Of a DNA stretch of 64,000 nt, positions 53,150-63,478 are shown one piece after another (position 1 is the first letter of the stretch; every line of letters begins with the position of its first letter). This stretch comes from Nesterenkonia sandarakina (GTDB lineage Bacteria > Actinomycetota > Actinomycetes > Actinomycetales > Micrococcaceae). The notes under the pieces are model-generated. The model saw only the letters and a list, made by a program, of their open reading frames with translations, had not been told where the DNA came from and ran no database searches. Location of the stretch: NCBI RefSeq assembly GCF_013410215.1, contig NZ_JACCFQ010000001.1, positions 1,922,001 to 1,986,000 on the forward strand, written 5' to 3'. A program made the translations under genes and the position numbers.

Positions 53150-54702
53150 CGGCGCCGTCCCGACTCGGTGCGACGTTCCGGCAGCGGTGCGTCCCCGGGT
53201 CCGGGCTCTGCGCCGTCCTGCGTCTCATGCTCGAGCGCGATCATCGCCGTCCAGAGCTGCGGGAAGTCGGGCATGGTCTTGGCCGTGCAGGCGATGTCTT
53301 CGACCTCGACGTCGTCGATGGCCAGTCCCAGCACGGCGCCGAAGGTCGCCATCCGGTGATCGGCGTAGCTGTGCACCAGACCGCCGTGGGTCACCGGTGC
53401 GGTGATCTTGAAGCCGTCCTCGGTCTCCTCCGCGGAGCCGCCCAGGCGACGGATCTCGGTGACCAGGGCGGCGATCCGGTCGGTCTCGTGGCCGCGCAGG
53501 TGCCCCACCGAGGTGAACACGGTGGGCTCCGGGCACAGCGCGGCGAGTGCGGCCACAGTCGGCGTGAGCTCGGCGGTGCCGTCGACGCTGCCTGGACTGC
53601 GCAGCCCGGTGCCGCGCACCTGCAGGGTCGCCGTGGTCGAGGTCTCGGGCTGGTGCTGGACCTCGGCGCCGAAGGCTGGAAGCAGCTCGGTCCAGCGGCG
53701 TCCGATCTGGGTGGAGGTCAGGGGCCAGCCGCGCATGGTCACCTCGCCGCCGGTCACGGCCGCCGCGCAGAGGAACGGTCCGGCGTTGGAGAGGTCAGGC
53801 TCCACACGCACCGTGAAGCCGGGGATCGGGCCGGGCTCCACCCGCCAGGTGTGCAGTGCGGGGCTGCTGACCTGGACTCCAAGTTCGGCGAGCACCTGGG
53901 AGGTCATCTCCACGTGTTCCAGGGACGGCACGGCGTCCCCGACGTGGCGCAGCGTGAGTCCGCGCGGCATCCGCGCGGCGGTGAGCAGCAACCCGGAGAT
54001 GAACTGGGAGGAGGCTGAGGCGTCGACGGTGATCTCATCGCCGTGCAGGCCCTGTGGTGCGTGCACGGTGAAGGGCAGGTGGCCTTCACCTCCCGGGGCC
54101 GGTGCACCTGCTCCGGTGATCTGTACCCCGAGCTGGCGCAGGCCATGCTGGACGGCTCCCATCGGGCGCAGCCGCGCCTCAGGGTCGCCGTCGAAATGAA
54201 CTGCTCGCCCGGTCAGCGCGGCGACTGCGGGCAGGAAACGCATCACGGTTCCGGCGAGTCCGCAGTCGATGTGCAGCTCCTCGGGGGACTCCGGGGCGGC
54301 TGCGGTCTCTGCTGCGAGCTCATCAGCCGAGCGGTGCGGGGGCCGAGCCGCCTGCTGTGTGCCGTCAGCGGCAGCGAGGTCCTCAGGGCCGCCGGGACTC
54401 TCGGGCAGTCCGGGGAGCGGGGAGATCCGCACGGCGGGGACCCCGGAGCCCTCCCAGTCCGGAAGGTGCTCGACGGTGCTGCCGAGTGCTGTGAGCGCGT
54501 CGAGCATCAGTCGGGAGTCGCGGGAGCGCAGCGGATTGATCACCACCGACGGCGCGTCGGCCAGCGCCGCGAGCAGCAGATACCGGTTGGTCAGAGACTT
54601 CGATCCTGGGACGGTGACCTCTGCGCGCAGAGATGCCCCCGCGCGTGGCGCGGGCCACGGCTGCGGGGGCATCTGTGCAGCAGGTGTAGATGTAGTGCTC
54701 AC
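53146..54702 (-). CDS. aroA: 3-phosphoshikimate 1-carboxyvinyltransferase (EPSP synthase)
   Basis: A 518-residue shikimate-pathway enzyme. Family blocks: VPGSKSLTNRYLLLAALA, the PEP-binding GLAGTVMRFLPAVAAL, GDPEARLRPMGAV, DASASSQFISGLLL and the Arg block HLRGHETDRIAALVTEI, SYADHRMATFGAV. Residues about 97-141 are a Pro/Ala/Glu-rich insert before GLAGT that the family normally lacks, and the last 30 residues are also extra, which explains the length (usual about 430-440). Start is GTG 54702, 11 nt after doxX. No good ribosome binding site is seen, so translation may be coupled to doxX. Confidence 0.95.
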   Translation of the reverse strand: MSTTSTPAAQMPPQPWPAPRAGASLRAEVTVPGSKSLTNRYLLLAALADAPSVVINPLRSRDSRLMLDALTALGSTVEHLPDWEGSGVPAVRISPLPGLPESPGGPEDLAAADGTQQAARPPHRSADELAAETAAAPESPEELHIDCGLAGTVMRFLPAVAALTGRAVHFDGDPEARLRPMGAVQHGLRQLGVQITGAGAPAPGGEGHLPFTVHAPQGLHGDEITVDASASSQFISGLLLTAARMPRGLTLRHVGDAVPSLEHVEMTSQVLAELGVQVSSPALHTWRVEPGPIPGFTVRVEPDLSNAGPFLCAAAVTGGEVTMRGWPLTSTQIGRRWTELLPAFGAEVQHQPETSTTATLQVRGTGLRSPGSVDGTAELTPTVAALAALCPEPTVFTSVGHLRGHETDRIAALVTEIRRLGGSAEETEDGFKITAPVTHGGLVHSYADHRMATFGAVLGLAIDDVEVEDIACTAKTMPDFPQLWTAMIALEHETQDGAEPGPGDAPLPERRTESGRRR

Positions 54703-54713
54703 GTCGTGGGGCT

Positions 54714-55370
54714 CTAGGCTCCGACCTTCTTCTTGGTGGCCTGTGTCTTCTTCTTGGCACCCTTGGAGGCGTCGCTGATGGCCTTCAGAGCGTCCTTCTC
54801 GGCGCGCTGGAAGTTCTTCTTGGCGTTCTTCTCGAAGTTGCGGACCTTCTTGGTCGCATCGCTGCCGAGATCATCGGCCCACTTGAAGGTCTTGTCGCCG
54901 AACTTGGCGCCCTTCTTCCGGGTGGTCTTCGCCAGGTGCTCGGCGCGCCAGGACAGCGAGGGCTTGCCGTCGAGGTCCACCAGGGCCAGGGTCAGACCGC
55001 CCAGGATCGAGGCGTTCTTCAGCAGCGTCTTGCGCTGAGCCGTGACGTCGGAGTCGTTCTCGATCTCAGCGTTGCGGTACTCGGCGTAGCTGTTGAACTT
55101 GTGCACCCCCGCCAGCATCAGCGCCGAGGCGCGGGGGAACCGGCCGACGGCCAGTGCGACGCCGGCGACGACCTCGACCCCGCCCAGGACCTGGGTGGTG
55201 AGCTTGGCGTTGGACACCAGCGGCTCGGCCTGGGGGAGAAGTGAGCCGATCTCCTCGAGGGTGGACTCGATCCTCGCCGAGGCCTCATCGGTGTTGCGCA
55301 GACGGTCGACACCGCCGGCGATGAAGCTTGCGCCCAGCAGTGGGCGGGCGAATTTACGAAGCAGAGACAT
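54714..55370 (-). CDS. DoxX-family membrane protein with lysine-rich tail
   Basis: A 218-residue protein. The DoxX part (residues about 8-135) has hydrophobic segments RPLLGASFIAGGVDRL, VLGGVEVVAGVALAVG, ASALMLAGVHKF and ASILGGLTLALVDLD. Residues about 144-218 form a basic tail with 20-odd lysines (for example RKKGAKFGDKTFKW, SKGAKKKTQATKKK), unlike typical DoxX. ATG 55370 has an AGGAGG site; the frame is open 19 codons further upstream without use. DoxX proteins are associated with thiol/oxidative stress membrane complexes; here it lies between sigH-rsrA (divergent) and aroA. Confidence 0.88.
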   Translation of the reverse strand: MSLLRKFARPLLGASFIAGGVDRLRNTDEASARIESTLEEIGSLLPQAEPLVSNAKLTTQVLGGVEVVAGVALAVGRFPRASALMLAGVHKFNSYAEYRNAEIENDSDVTAQRKTLLKNASILGGLTLALVDLDGKPSLSWRAEHLAKTTRKKGAKFGDKTFKWADDLGSDATKKVRNFEKNAKKNFQRAEKDALKAISDASKGAKKKTQATKKKVGA

Positions 55371-55535
55371 AGTGTCCTCCTGTAGGAGTGTGGCGCTGAG
55401 GCATCGTTCAAGGTCCAATCTACCCAATCGGGGCTGTCACGGGAATCAGCACCCGGATCCCGGGGATCAGAACGCACCCCGGGCGCGGCTGTGGCGCCTT
55501 CCTCGAGGTCGTCCCACCAGACTGGCGTCTGGACA

Positions 55536-55561
55536 GGAATGCGGAGCGCGGCGTCGTCGTT
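55536..55561 (+). promoter_or_regulatory. SigH/SigR-type promoter of sigH
   Basis: GGAAT (55536-55540), exactly 18 nt, then GTT (55559-55561): the canonical target of SigR/SigH-type thiol-stress sigma factors, about 100 nt before the sigH start. It supports positive autoregulation. Confidence 0.8.
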
Positions 55562-55663
55562 GTGCCCGGTATGACCACACCGACTCTGACCCCGAGGCGC
55601 GTCCGTGACAGCACGCGCGACCTCCGACGGCAGGTGTGCGCTGTGCGAGTAGACTCAGAGGTG

Positions 55664-56302
55664 ATGGAAAAGCCCGCAGCCACCGGCCCAGATGCAGATC
55701 CCAGCAGCGTCGTCGTCGCCGAAGAGACCGAACAGCAGCGTCGCGTGCGTTTCGAGAGCGAGGCGCTGCAATACGTGGACCAGCTCTATTCAGCTGCCAT
55801 GCGGATGACGCGCAACCCGCAGGACGCCGAGGACCTGGTTCAGGAGGCCTATACCAAGGCGTACTCGGCGTTCCACCAGTACAAGCCGGGAACGAACCTC
55901 AAGGCTTGGCTCTATCGGATCCTGACCAACACCTATATCAACATCTACCGGAAGAAGCAGCGCCAGCCGCTGCAGGCCAACACGGACACCGTGGAGGACT
56001 GGCAGATGGCTCAGGCCGCGGAGCACACCTCCTCCGGGCTGCGCTCGGCCGAGGCAGAGGCGCTGGATCACCTCCCGGACTCCGACGTCAAGAGCGCGCT
56101 GCAGCAGATCCCCGAGGAGTTCCGGCTCGCGGTCTACTTCTCCGATGTCGAGGGATTCGCCTATAAAGAGGTCGCCGAGATCATGAACATTCCCATCGGC
56201 ACGGTGATGTCTCGACTGCACCGCGGCAGGAAGCTGCTGCGCGAACTTCTCAGTGACTATGCCCGTGAACGTGGCTTCAAGAAGCAGGAGGCCAAACCAT
56301 GA
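55664..56302 (+). CDS. sigH: ECF sigma factor SigH/SigR (thiol-oxidative and heat stress)
   Basis: A 212-residue sigma factor. Region 2: [31 protein letters not shown] and [23 protein letters not shown] in blocks; region 4: [44 protein letters not shown] in blocks. The sequence pattern, the adjacent RsrA-type anti-sigma gene (4-nt overlap ATGA) and the GGAAT-N18-GTT promoter identify the SigH/SigR group. ATG 55664 is directly preceded by an in-frame GTG (55661); earlier in-frame codons lie upstream of or inside the promoter region. Confidence 0.95.
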   Translation: MEKPAATGPDADPSSVVVAEETEQQRRVRFESEALQYVDQLYSAAMRMTRNPQDAEDLVQEAYTKAYSAFHQYKPGTNLKAWLYRILTNTYINIYRKKQRQPLQANTDTVEDWQMAQAAEHTSSGLRSAEAEALDHLPDSDVKSALQQIPEEFRLAVYFSDVEGFAYKEVAEIMNIPIGTVMSRLHRGRKLLRELLSDYARERGFKKQEAKP

Positions 56303-56640
56303 ACGACCAAGACCCCACTCAGGCCACCGAGGTCCGCCCCGGGAAATGGCTCGACGAGAATTGCAAGGACGGGGACTGCACCGAGCAGCAGACCCGCATG
56401 GAACGCATCTATGAGTACGCCGATGGCGCGCTGAGCCGGGAAGACATCGGTGAGGTTGAAGCCCACCTGCATGCCTGCCCGGAGTGCGCGAATGACTACG
56501 ACCTCGAGTGCATCATCCGCACCGTGGTCCGCCGCTCCTGCGCGGAGCGCGCCCCGGAGACGCTGAAGGTCACCATTCTGGAGCGGATCAGCCAGATCCG
56601 CATCGAGGCCGGACACCAGCAGGACGACGCCGCCCGCTGA
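56299..56640 (+). CDS. rsrA: Redox-sensing anti-sigma factor RsrA
   Basis: A 113-residue soluble zinc-binding anti-sigma factor. The motif H-x3-C-x2-C is HLHACPEC; two more cysteines near the N-terminus (ENCKDGDC) and one at RRSC could form redox disulphides. Oxidation in this family expels zinc and releases SigH. The start overlaps the sigH stop. A strong terminator follows. Confidence 0.94.
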   Translation: MNDQDPTQATEVRPGKWLDENCKDGDCTEQQTRMERIYEYADGALSREDIGEVEAHLHACPECANDYDLECIIRTVVRRSCAERAPETLKVTILERISQIRIEAGHQQDDAAR

Positions 56641-56721
56641 GTCCCCGGGCTGATCAGCCCGGCGAATGCTGGGCTTCAGCCGGGCTGAACCCTGCACCGC
56701 CCATACCTGGTCCGAGACGAG

Positions 56722-56756
56722 AGAACCCCCTGCAGAGCATCTCTGCAGGGGGTTCT
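56722..56756. terminator. Terminator between rsrA and the convergent bL37-like gene
   Basis: A perfect 16-bp stem (56722-56737 with 56741-56756) and a 3-nt loop, core ACCCCCTGCAGAG. A second palindrome CCGGGCTGATCAGCCCGG lies at 56645-56662, right after rsrA. Confidence 0.85.
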
Positions 56757-56815
56757 GTCTTCTGCGCTGCCGGGAGAATCACGTCAGCCGCAGCAAGACC
56801 CGTGCACCACTGAAA

Positions 56816-56890
56816 TCAGGAGTTGGGGCGCTTGCCGTGGTTGGCGTTCTTCTTGCGACGAGCGCTGCGCTTGCGTCCACGCTTGCTCAT
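56816..56890 (-). CDS. bL37-like small ribosomal protein (24 residues)
   Basis: A 24-residue, extremely basic protein beginning MSKRGRKRSARRKK and ending ANHGKRPNS. The pattern (SKRGRKR then ANHGKRPN) matches the tiny 50S protein bL37 of actinobacterial ribosomes, which is often encoded beside rsrA. ATG 56890 has an AAAGGAG site 7 nt upstream, so expression is well supported despite its size. The gene is convergent with rsrA, with the strong terminator between. Confidence 0.8.
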   Translation of the reverse strand: MSKRGRKRSARRKKNANHGKRPNS

Positions 56891-56920
56891 GATGAACTCC
56901 TTTCGTCGGCTGGGATAATT

Positions 56921-57580
56921 CTAGGCCACCGGCTCCTGGAGCCCTAACCACGGATACCAGCCGCGGTGCAGCACCAGCCAGGCGAGCAGGCCGTAGCCGG
57001 CCTGGCCGGGGAGTCCACCGTTCGCCGCGAGGTCACTGCGCCACTGCTCATGGCCGACCAGCGGGGCATAGGCGTCCACATAGACATGGGACCGGCGCGA
57101 GGCCACGTCCCGGTAGGCGGCGTTGAGCTCGGAGATCCGCTGGTTGCGCTCGGCATCCAGGGTCGGGACCGGGCCCAGCACCAGGCAGCGGATGCCCTCC
57201 TGTGAGGCTCGGTCCAGGATGTTGGCCAGGTTCAGCCGGGACCTGGCGGAGGAGGTGGCGCTGTAGAGGTCCGTGTCGTTCAGTGCGACGACCAGATGGC
57301 GCTCCGGTGTCCCGCCGTCGGCGGTCACCGCGGAGAAGCGGGCTACCGCCTCGTCCTGCCAGCGCTCCGAGAGCGCCTCGGTGCCCTCGCCGGGCATGGC
57401 GAGGGCGTAGTGCTCCAGGGTGATTCCCTCGATCGGGGTCTTGGAGATGACCCGACCGAACCACCCCAGGGCGCGGGGGTCACCGACGCCGCTGAGCAGC
57501 TCGTCGCCCAGGGCGACGATGCGCACGTGGCGCCGGTGACCGGAGGCTGCGGCTCTGAGATCCTGAGTGGACTGTTCCAT
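56921..57580 (-). CDS. SGNH/GDSL-hydrolase-like protein lacking catalytic residues
   Basis: A 219-residue protein with an SGNH-type fold pattern: IVALGDELLSGVGDPRALGWFGRV, then LNDTDLYSATSSARSRLNLANILD and a C-terminal GLPGQAGYGLLAWLVLH. Where active enzymes have Gly-Asp-Ser, this has Gly-Asp-Glu; where the Asp-x-x-His-Pro catalytic block should be, it reads NGGLPG. All three triad residues therefore appear absent. The Asn block may remain in LNDTD. It starts 4 nt after the kgd stop and is probably cotranscribed with it. It may be a non-catalytic binding protein or use other residues. Confidence 0.75.
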   Translation of the reverse strand: MEQSTQDLRAAASGHRRHVRIVALGDELLSGVGDPRALGWFGRVISKTPIEGITLEHYALAMPGEGTEALSERWQDEAVARFSAVTADGGTPERHLVVALNDTDLYSATSSARSRLNLANILDRASQEGIRCLVLGPVPTLDAERNQRISELNAAYRDVASRRSHVYVDAYAPLVGHEQWRSDLAANGGLPGQAGYGLLAWLVLHRGWYPWLGLQEPVA

Positions 57581-57584
57581 CAGG

Positions 57585-60500
57585 TCACAGGTCCAGGTGC
57601 GGGAAGGCCTTGCTCAGCAGGCCTTCCAGCTCCTTGGCGTGACGCTTGGCCTGCCCCACGGAGGTGGCGGCAGACTCAGCGCGGGAGACCAGCTTCAGCT
57701 CCTGCTTCAGCAGCGGACGCAGGTTCATGCCCAGGAACGGCCAGGGTCCCTGGTTGATCGGCTCGTCCTGCGCGTAGACGACCTCCTCAGCCGAGGAGTA
57801 TCGGTCCAGCTCGGCCTGCAGCTCCTCGACCGGCATCGGATAGAGCTGCTCGAGCCGGACGATCGCGGTGGTCTCGTCCTTGTGCTTGTTCCGAGTGGCG
57901 ATCAGGTCGTAGTAGAGCCGGCCCGAGACGATCAGCACGCGCTTGACCTTCGCGGCGTCCACCTCGCGATCCGGGATCACCTCCTGGAAGGTGCCGGTGG
58001 TGAAGTCCTCCACCGAGTTCGCCGCCGCCTTCAGCCGCAGCAGCTGCTTCGGGGAGAAGACGATCAGCGGACGCCGCGGCCGGGCCACCGCCTGGCGCCG
58101 GAGCAGGTGGAAGTAGTTGGCACCCGAGGAGGGCAGGACCACGGTCATGTTGTCCTCGGCGCAGAGCTGGAGGAACCGTTCCGGGCGGCCTGAGGAATGA
58201 TCCGGTCCCTGACCTTCATATCCGTGCGGGAGCAGCATCACCACGGAGGACTTCTGTCCCCACTTCTGCTCAGCCGTCGCGATGAACTCGTCGATGATGA
58301 TCTGGGCACCGTTGACGAAGTCGCCGAACTGGGCCTCCCAGAGCACCAGCGCGTTCGGGTTCTCCACCGAATAGCCGTACTCGAAGCCCAGTGCCCCGTA
58401 CTCGGAGAGCAGCGAGTCGTAGATGAAGAACCGGGCCTGATCCTCGGTCAGGTTCTTCAGCGGGTACCACTCATCACCGTTGACCCGGTCGTGGAAGACC
58501 GCGTGGCGCTGCACGAAGGTGCCGCGGCGCGAGTCCTGACCGGCCAGGCGGACCTCGGTGCCCTCCATGAGCAGCGAGCCGAACGCCGCGATCTCCGCGA
58601 AGCCCCAGTCGATGCCGCCTTCACGGGCCATCTTGGCCCGCTTCTCCAGCAGGGACTTCAGCTTCGGGTGCGGGGTGAAGCTCTCCGGGATGTTGGTGTG
58701 CACCTCACCGATGTGCGCGAGCGCGTCCTCGCTGATCTTGGTGTCGGTGCCTTCGCGCTCCGGAGTGCTGGTCTCATCCTCAGAGGCGGTCGGCGCCATC
58801 CCCCGGGTGCCGGAGGCTTCGGGATCAGCCGTGGAGACCGGCTGGGTCTGGGCGGCGTGGGTCTCGGTGAAGACCCGCTCCAGCCGCTGCCGGAAGTCGC
58901 GCAGCGCCTGGTCGGCCTCTTCCTGGGTGATGTCACCACGTCCGACCAGCGCTTCGGTGTAGAGCCGACGCGTGGTGCGCTTGGCCTCCACCAGGTTGTA
59001 CATCTTGGGCTGGGTCATCGAGGGATCGTCACCCTCGTTGTGCCCGCGCCGGCGGTAGCAGACCAGATCGATCACGACGTCCTTGTTGAACCGCTGGCGG
59101 TAGCGGAAGGAAAGCTGCGCCACGCGCGCCACGGATTCCGGGTCATCGGCGTTGACGTGGAAGATCGGCGCCTGGATGGCCTTGGCCATGTCCGTGGAGT
59201 AGGTCATCGAGCGCGCAGCCGAGGGTGCGGTGGTGAAGCCGACCTGGTTGTTCACGACCACGTGCACGGTGCCGCCGGTGCGGTAGCCGCGCAGCTGAGA
59301 CATGTTCAGCGTCTCCGCCACGACGCCCTGGCCGGCGAAGGCCGCGTCGCCGTGGACCAGCAGCGGCATCACGGAGAACGAGTTCAGCGAGTCCGCTCCC
59401 TGGTTGATCCGGTCCTGCATGGCGCGCACCACGCCCTCCAGGACGGGGTTCACCGCCTCCAGGTGGGACGGGTTCGCGGCGAGGTAGACGCTGGTCGAGT
59501 TGCCGCGGTCGGAGGTGAAGGAGCCACGGGTGCCCAGGTGGTACTTCACATCTCCCGAGCCGGTCCCGGCCTCGCGGCCTTCGAACTCACGGAACACCTG
59601 GGCGTGGGTCTTGCCGGCGATGTTGGTCAGCACGTTGATGCGACCACGGTGCGCCATGCCGATCGCGACCTCGTCGAGGCCCTCGTCCGCCGCCTCGGAG
59701 AGGATCGTGTCCAGCAGCGGGATCAGCGACTCTCCGCCTTCGAGGGAGAACCGCTTCTGCCCCACGAACTTGGTCTGCAGGAAGGTCTCGAACGCCTCAG
59801 CGGCGTTGAGTCGTCCCAGGATCCGGAACTGCTCGTCCCGGTTGGGCTTCTCGTAGGGGTGCTCGATCTCGTCCTGGAACCACTGCCGCTCCTCGGGGGA
59901 CTGGATGTGCATGTACTCCACACCGGTGCTGCGGCAGTAGGTGTCGCGCAGCACCCCGAGGATGTTGCGCAGCGGCAGCATCGACTTGCCGCCGAAGCCC
60001 CCGGTGGGCCACTCCCGGTCCAGGTCCCACAGGGTCAGCCCGTGGGACTCGATGTCCAGGTCCGGGTGGCTGCGCATCTGGTACTCCAGCGGATCCACCG
60101 AGGCCATCAGGTGACCGCGGACCCGGTAGGAGTGGATCAGCTGCTGGATCCGGGCGACCTTGTTGATCTGATCCTCAGGATTGACCTGGATGTCGGCGGA
60201 CCACTGGATGGGTTCGTAGGGGATCCGCAGCGCCTCGAAGATCTCCTCGTAGAACCCGTTCTTCCCGAGCAGGTACTCGTGGATGGTCTTGAGGAACTCT
60301 CCTGACCCGGCCCCCTGGATCACCCGGTGATCATAGGTGGAGGTCAGGGTGATGACCTTGGAGACCGCCAGGTTGTTCAGCGTCTTCTCCGAGGCGCCCT
60401 GGAACTCGGCGGGGTACTCGAGCGCGCCGACACCGACGATCACGGCCTGGCCCTTGGAGAGCCGGGGCACCGAGTGCACGGTGCCGATGCCGCCGGGGTT

Positions 60501-61532
60501 GGTCAGTGAGACCGTGGTCCCGGCGTAGTCACCGGGGGTGAGCTTATTGTCCCGGGCGCGCTTGACGACGTCGTCGTAGGCGGCCCAGAACTCGGTGAAG
60601 TTCATCTCCTCGGCGGCCTTCATGTTCGGCACCACCAGAGCGCGGGTGCCGTCCGGGCGGGGCATGTCGATGGCCAGCCCGAAGTTCACATGTGCCGGGT
60701 GCACTGCCACCGGCTTGTTGTCCTGGACGTCGTAGGTGACGTTCATCGCCGGGTGCTGGCGCAGCGCCTTGAGCAGGGCATAGCCGATCACGTGGGTGAA
60801 GGAGACCTTGCCGCCGCGGGTCCGCTTGAGGTGGTTGTTGATCACCGTGCGGTTGTCGATCAGCAGCTTCGCCGGCACGGCGCGCACCGTGGTGGCGGTG
60901 GGAACGGTCAGCGAGGCGTCCATGTTGGCCGCGATGGCCTTGGAGATGCCCTTCAGCGGCATCACCTTGTCCTCCTTCTCCTCCTTCTTCGAGGAGTCGG
61001 ACTTCGCGGAGGAGGGCTCGGAGGGGATCGGGGTGCTGGAGGAGCCGCCGGACTTCTTCGTCGTCGGGTTCCGCGGGGCCACCGGCTTCCCCCCGGAGGA
61101 GCTCTTCTCACCCTCGGGCTTCTGCGACTTCTCCGGCTCGGCGGGGGTGGCGGTGGCCGGGGTGGTCTCAGTGGCGGAGTCACGCTGGTTCTCCGCGCTC
61201 GGGGCAGAGTCCGCCTTCGGCTTGGCCGGGGACTTCGCGGGGCTGTTCTCGGATCCCGCCCCGTTCTTCGCGGCCCCGTTGCTGCTGGCCCCGGCATCCT
61301 TGCCGGAATCCGAGCGAGTCTTGGGCTCCACGGGAGTGTTCGCCGAGGGGGCGGGGGCGGAGGACGTGCCGGATGAACGGGAATCACCGTCACCCTCGAG
61401 CTGGCGGAAGATCTCAGCCCACTTCCGATCCACCGAGTCCGGATCGTCCTTGAACTTGTCGTATATGTCGGCGACCAGCCATTCGTTCCCCGGGAATTCC
61501 TCGGCAAGACGGCTGGACGTTAGCTCTGGCAC
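57585..61532 (-). CDS. kgd: Multifunctional 2-oxoglutarate metabolism enzyme Kgd (SucA-like)
   Basis: A 1315-residue actinobacterial 2-oxoglutarate dehydrogenase E1/decarboxylase with an N-terminal E2-like domain. Residues 1-45 are the E1 N-terminal segment (EFPGNEWLVADIYDKFKDDPDSVDRKW in blocks). Residues about 48-190 are a Lys/Ser/Pro/Glu-rich linker, longer than usual. The acyltransferase domain (about 190-430) ends in TYDHRVIQGAGSGEF with its catalytic His. The thiamine-diphosphate E1 part follows (GMAHRGRINVLTN, GDAAFAGQGVVAETLNMS, VNNQVGFTT, HYLGTRG-like KYHLGTRGSF). It acts with Lpd and the E2 subunit in the TCA cycle. GTG 61532 has a GGAAGAGG site about 9 nt upstream. Confidence 0.96.
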   Translation of the reverse strand: MPELTSSRLAEEFPGNEWLVADIYDKFKDDPDSVDRKWAEIFRQLEGDGDSRSSGTSSAPAPSANTPVEPKTRSDSGKDAGASSNGAAKNGAGSENSPAKSPAKPKADSAPSAENQRDSATETTPATATPAEPEKSQKPEGEKSSSGGKPVAPRNPTTKKSGGSSSTPIPSEPSSAKSDSSKKEEKEDKVMPLKGISKAIAANMDASLTVPTATTVRAVPAKLLIDNRTVINNHLKRTRGGKVSFTHVIGYALLKALRQHPAMNVTYDVQDNKPVAVHPAHVNFGLAIDMPRPDGTRALVVPNMKAAEEMNFTEFWAAYDDVVKRARDNKLTPGDYAGTTVSLTNPGGIGTVHSVPRLSKGQAVIVGVGALEYPAEFQGASEKTLNNLAVSKVITLTSTYDHRVIQGAGSGEFLKTIHEYLLGKNGFYEEIFEALRIPYEPIQWSADIQVNPEDQINKVARIQQLIHSYRVRGHLMASVDPLEYQMRSHPDLDIESHGLTLWDLDREWPTGGFGGKSMLPLRNILGVLRDTYCRSTGVEYMHIQSPEERQWFQDEIEHPYEKPNRDEQFRILGRLNAAEAFETFLQTKFVGQKRFSLEGGESLIPLLDTILSEAADEGLDEVAIGMAHRGRINVLTNIAGKTHAQVFREFEGREAGTGSGDVKYHLGTRGSFTSDRGNSTSVYLAANPSHLEAVNPVLEGVVRAMQDRINQGADSLNSFSVMPLLVHGDAAFAGQGVVAETLNMSQLRGYRTGGTVHVVVNNQVGFTTAPSAARSMTYSTDMAKAIQAPIFHVNADDPESVARVAQLSFRYRQRFNKDVVIDLVCYRRRGHNEGDDPSMTQPKMYNLVEAKRTTRRLYTEALVGRGDITQEEADQALRDFRQRLERVFTETHAAQTQPVSTADPEASGTRGMAPTASEDETSTPEREGTDTKISEDALAHIGEVHTNIPESFTPHPKLKSLLEKRAKMAREGGIDWGFAEIAAFGSLLMEGTEVRLAGQDSRRGTFVQRHAVFHDRVNGDEWYPLKNLTEDQARFFIYDSLLSEYGALGFEYGYSVENPNALVLWEAQFGDFVNGAQIIIDEFIATAEQKWGQKSSVVMLLPHGYEGQGPDHSSGRPERFLQLCAEDNMTVVLPSSGANYFHLLRRQAVARPRRPLIVFSPKQLLRLKAAANSVEDFTTGTFQEVIPDREVDAAKVKRVLIVSGRLYYDLIATRNKHKDETTAIVRLEQLYPMPVEELQAELDRYSSAEEVVYAQDEPINQGPWPFLGMNLRPLLKQELKLVSRAESAATSVGQAKRHAKELEGLLSKAFPHLDL

Positions 61533-61723
61533 TGTGGATACGCCTCTTCCATTGTGTTGTGTAGTTATCCTGCACAGCTTCGTGCACCTGGATCTTCACC
61601 TCGTCCAAGCATAGTGACTTTGTGCACCGTGCCGCCACCAGCCACGGTATCGTGTCAGGGGCCCCGCAGGGCACGCACGCGACCGGGTCGAATCGGTCGT
61701 GAGCATCATCACCAGCACTATGA

Positions 61724-63199
<1,476 letters not shown>

Positions 63200-63367
63200 A
63201 CCCGCGGTAAGCCCTGGGGTCTCTCGGGTCACCGAGCACCTGGCCACGGGCCTCGGGGGTGCGCGCCGGGTGCAGGAGCCGGGTGCAGGAGAGATTCACG
63301 ATGCGATGCACCCCGGGCACGCCCCAAGGTCGGCGCGTCGTCGATCAGGACCAGAGCTGAGTCAAGC

Positions 63368-63388
63368 GACCGGGCGGACCACCCGGTC
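63368..63388 (+). terminator. Hairpin after guaB1
   Basis: GACCGGG (63368-63374) pairs with CCCGGTC (63382-63388) around a 7-nt loop, 168 nt after the guaB1 stop. The intervening stretch holds only short repeats (CGGGTGCAGGAG twice near 63269-63293). Confidence 0.45.
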
Positions 63389-63390
63389 TA

Positions 63391-63409
63391 GTTGAGATTT
63401 GTTCTCAAC
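63391..63409. promoter_or_regulatory. Dyad upstream of the zinc lipoprotein, candidate Zur-type operator
   Basis: GTTGAGA (63391-63397) and TCTCAAC (63403-63409) are perfect 7-bp arms around TTTGT, in an AT-richer patch 69 nt before the gene. Position and symmetry fit a metalloregulator site; assignment to Zur rests on the target gene. Confidence 0.5.
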
Positions 63410-63478
63410 AATGTCTGGCCGTACGCTGGTTCCAGCTGCCCGTGACCCCGCAGCATCCCCCACGAAGAAGGTACGACC

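Noticed and set aside
58197-60305. 702-codon plus-strand frame across kgd
   Set aside because: Antisense shadow of a conserved enzyme; Val/Leu/Gly/His-rich with no domain.
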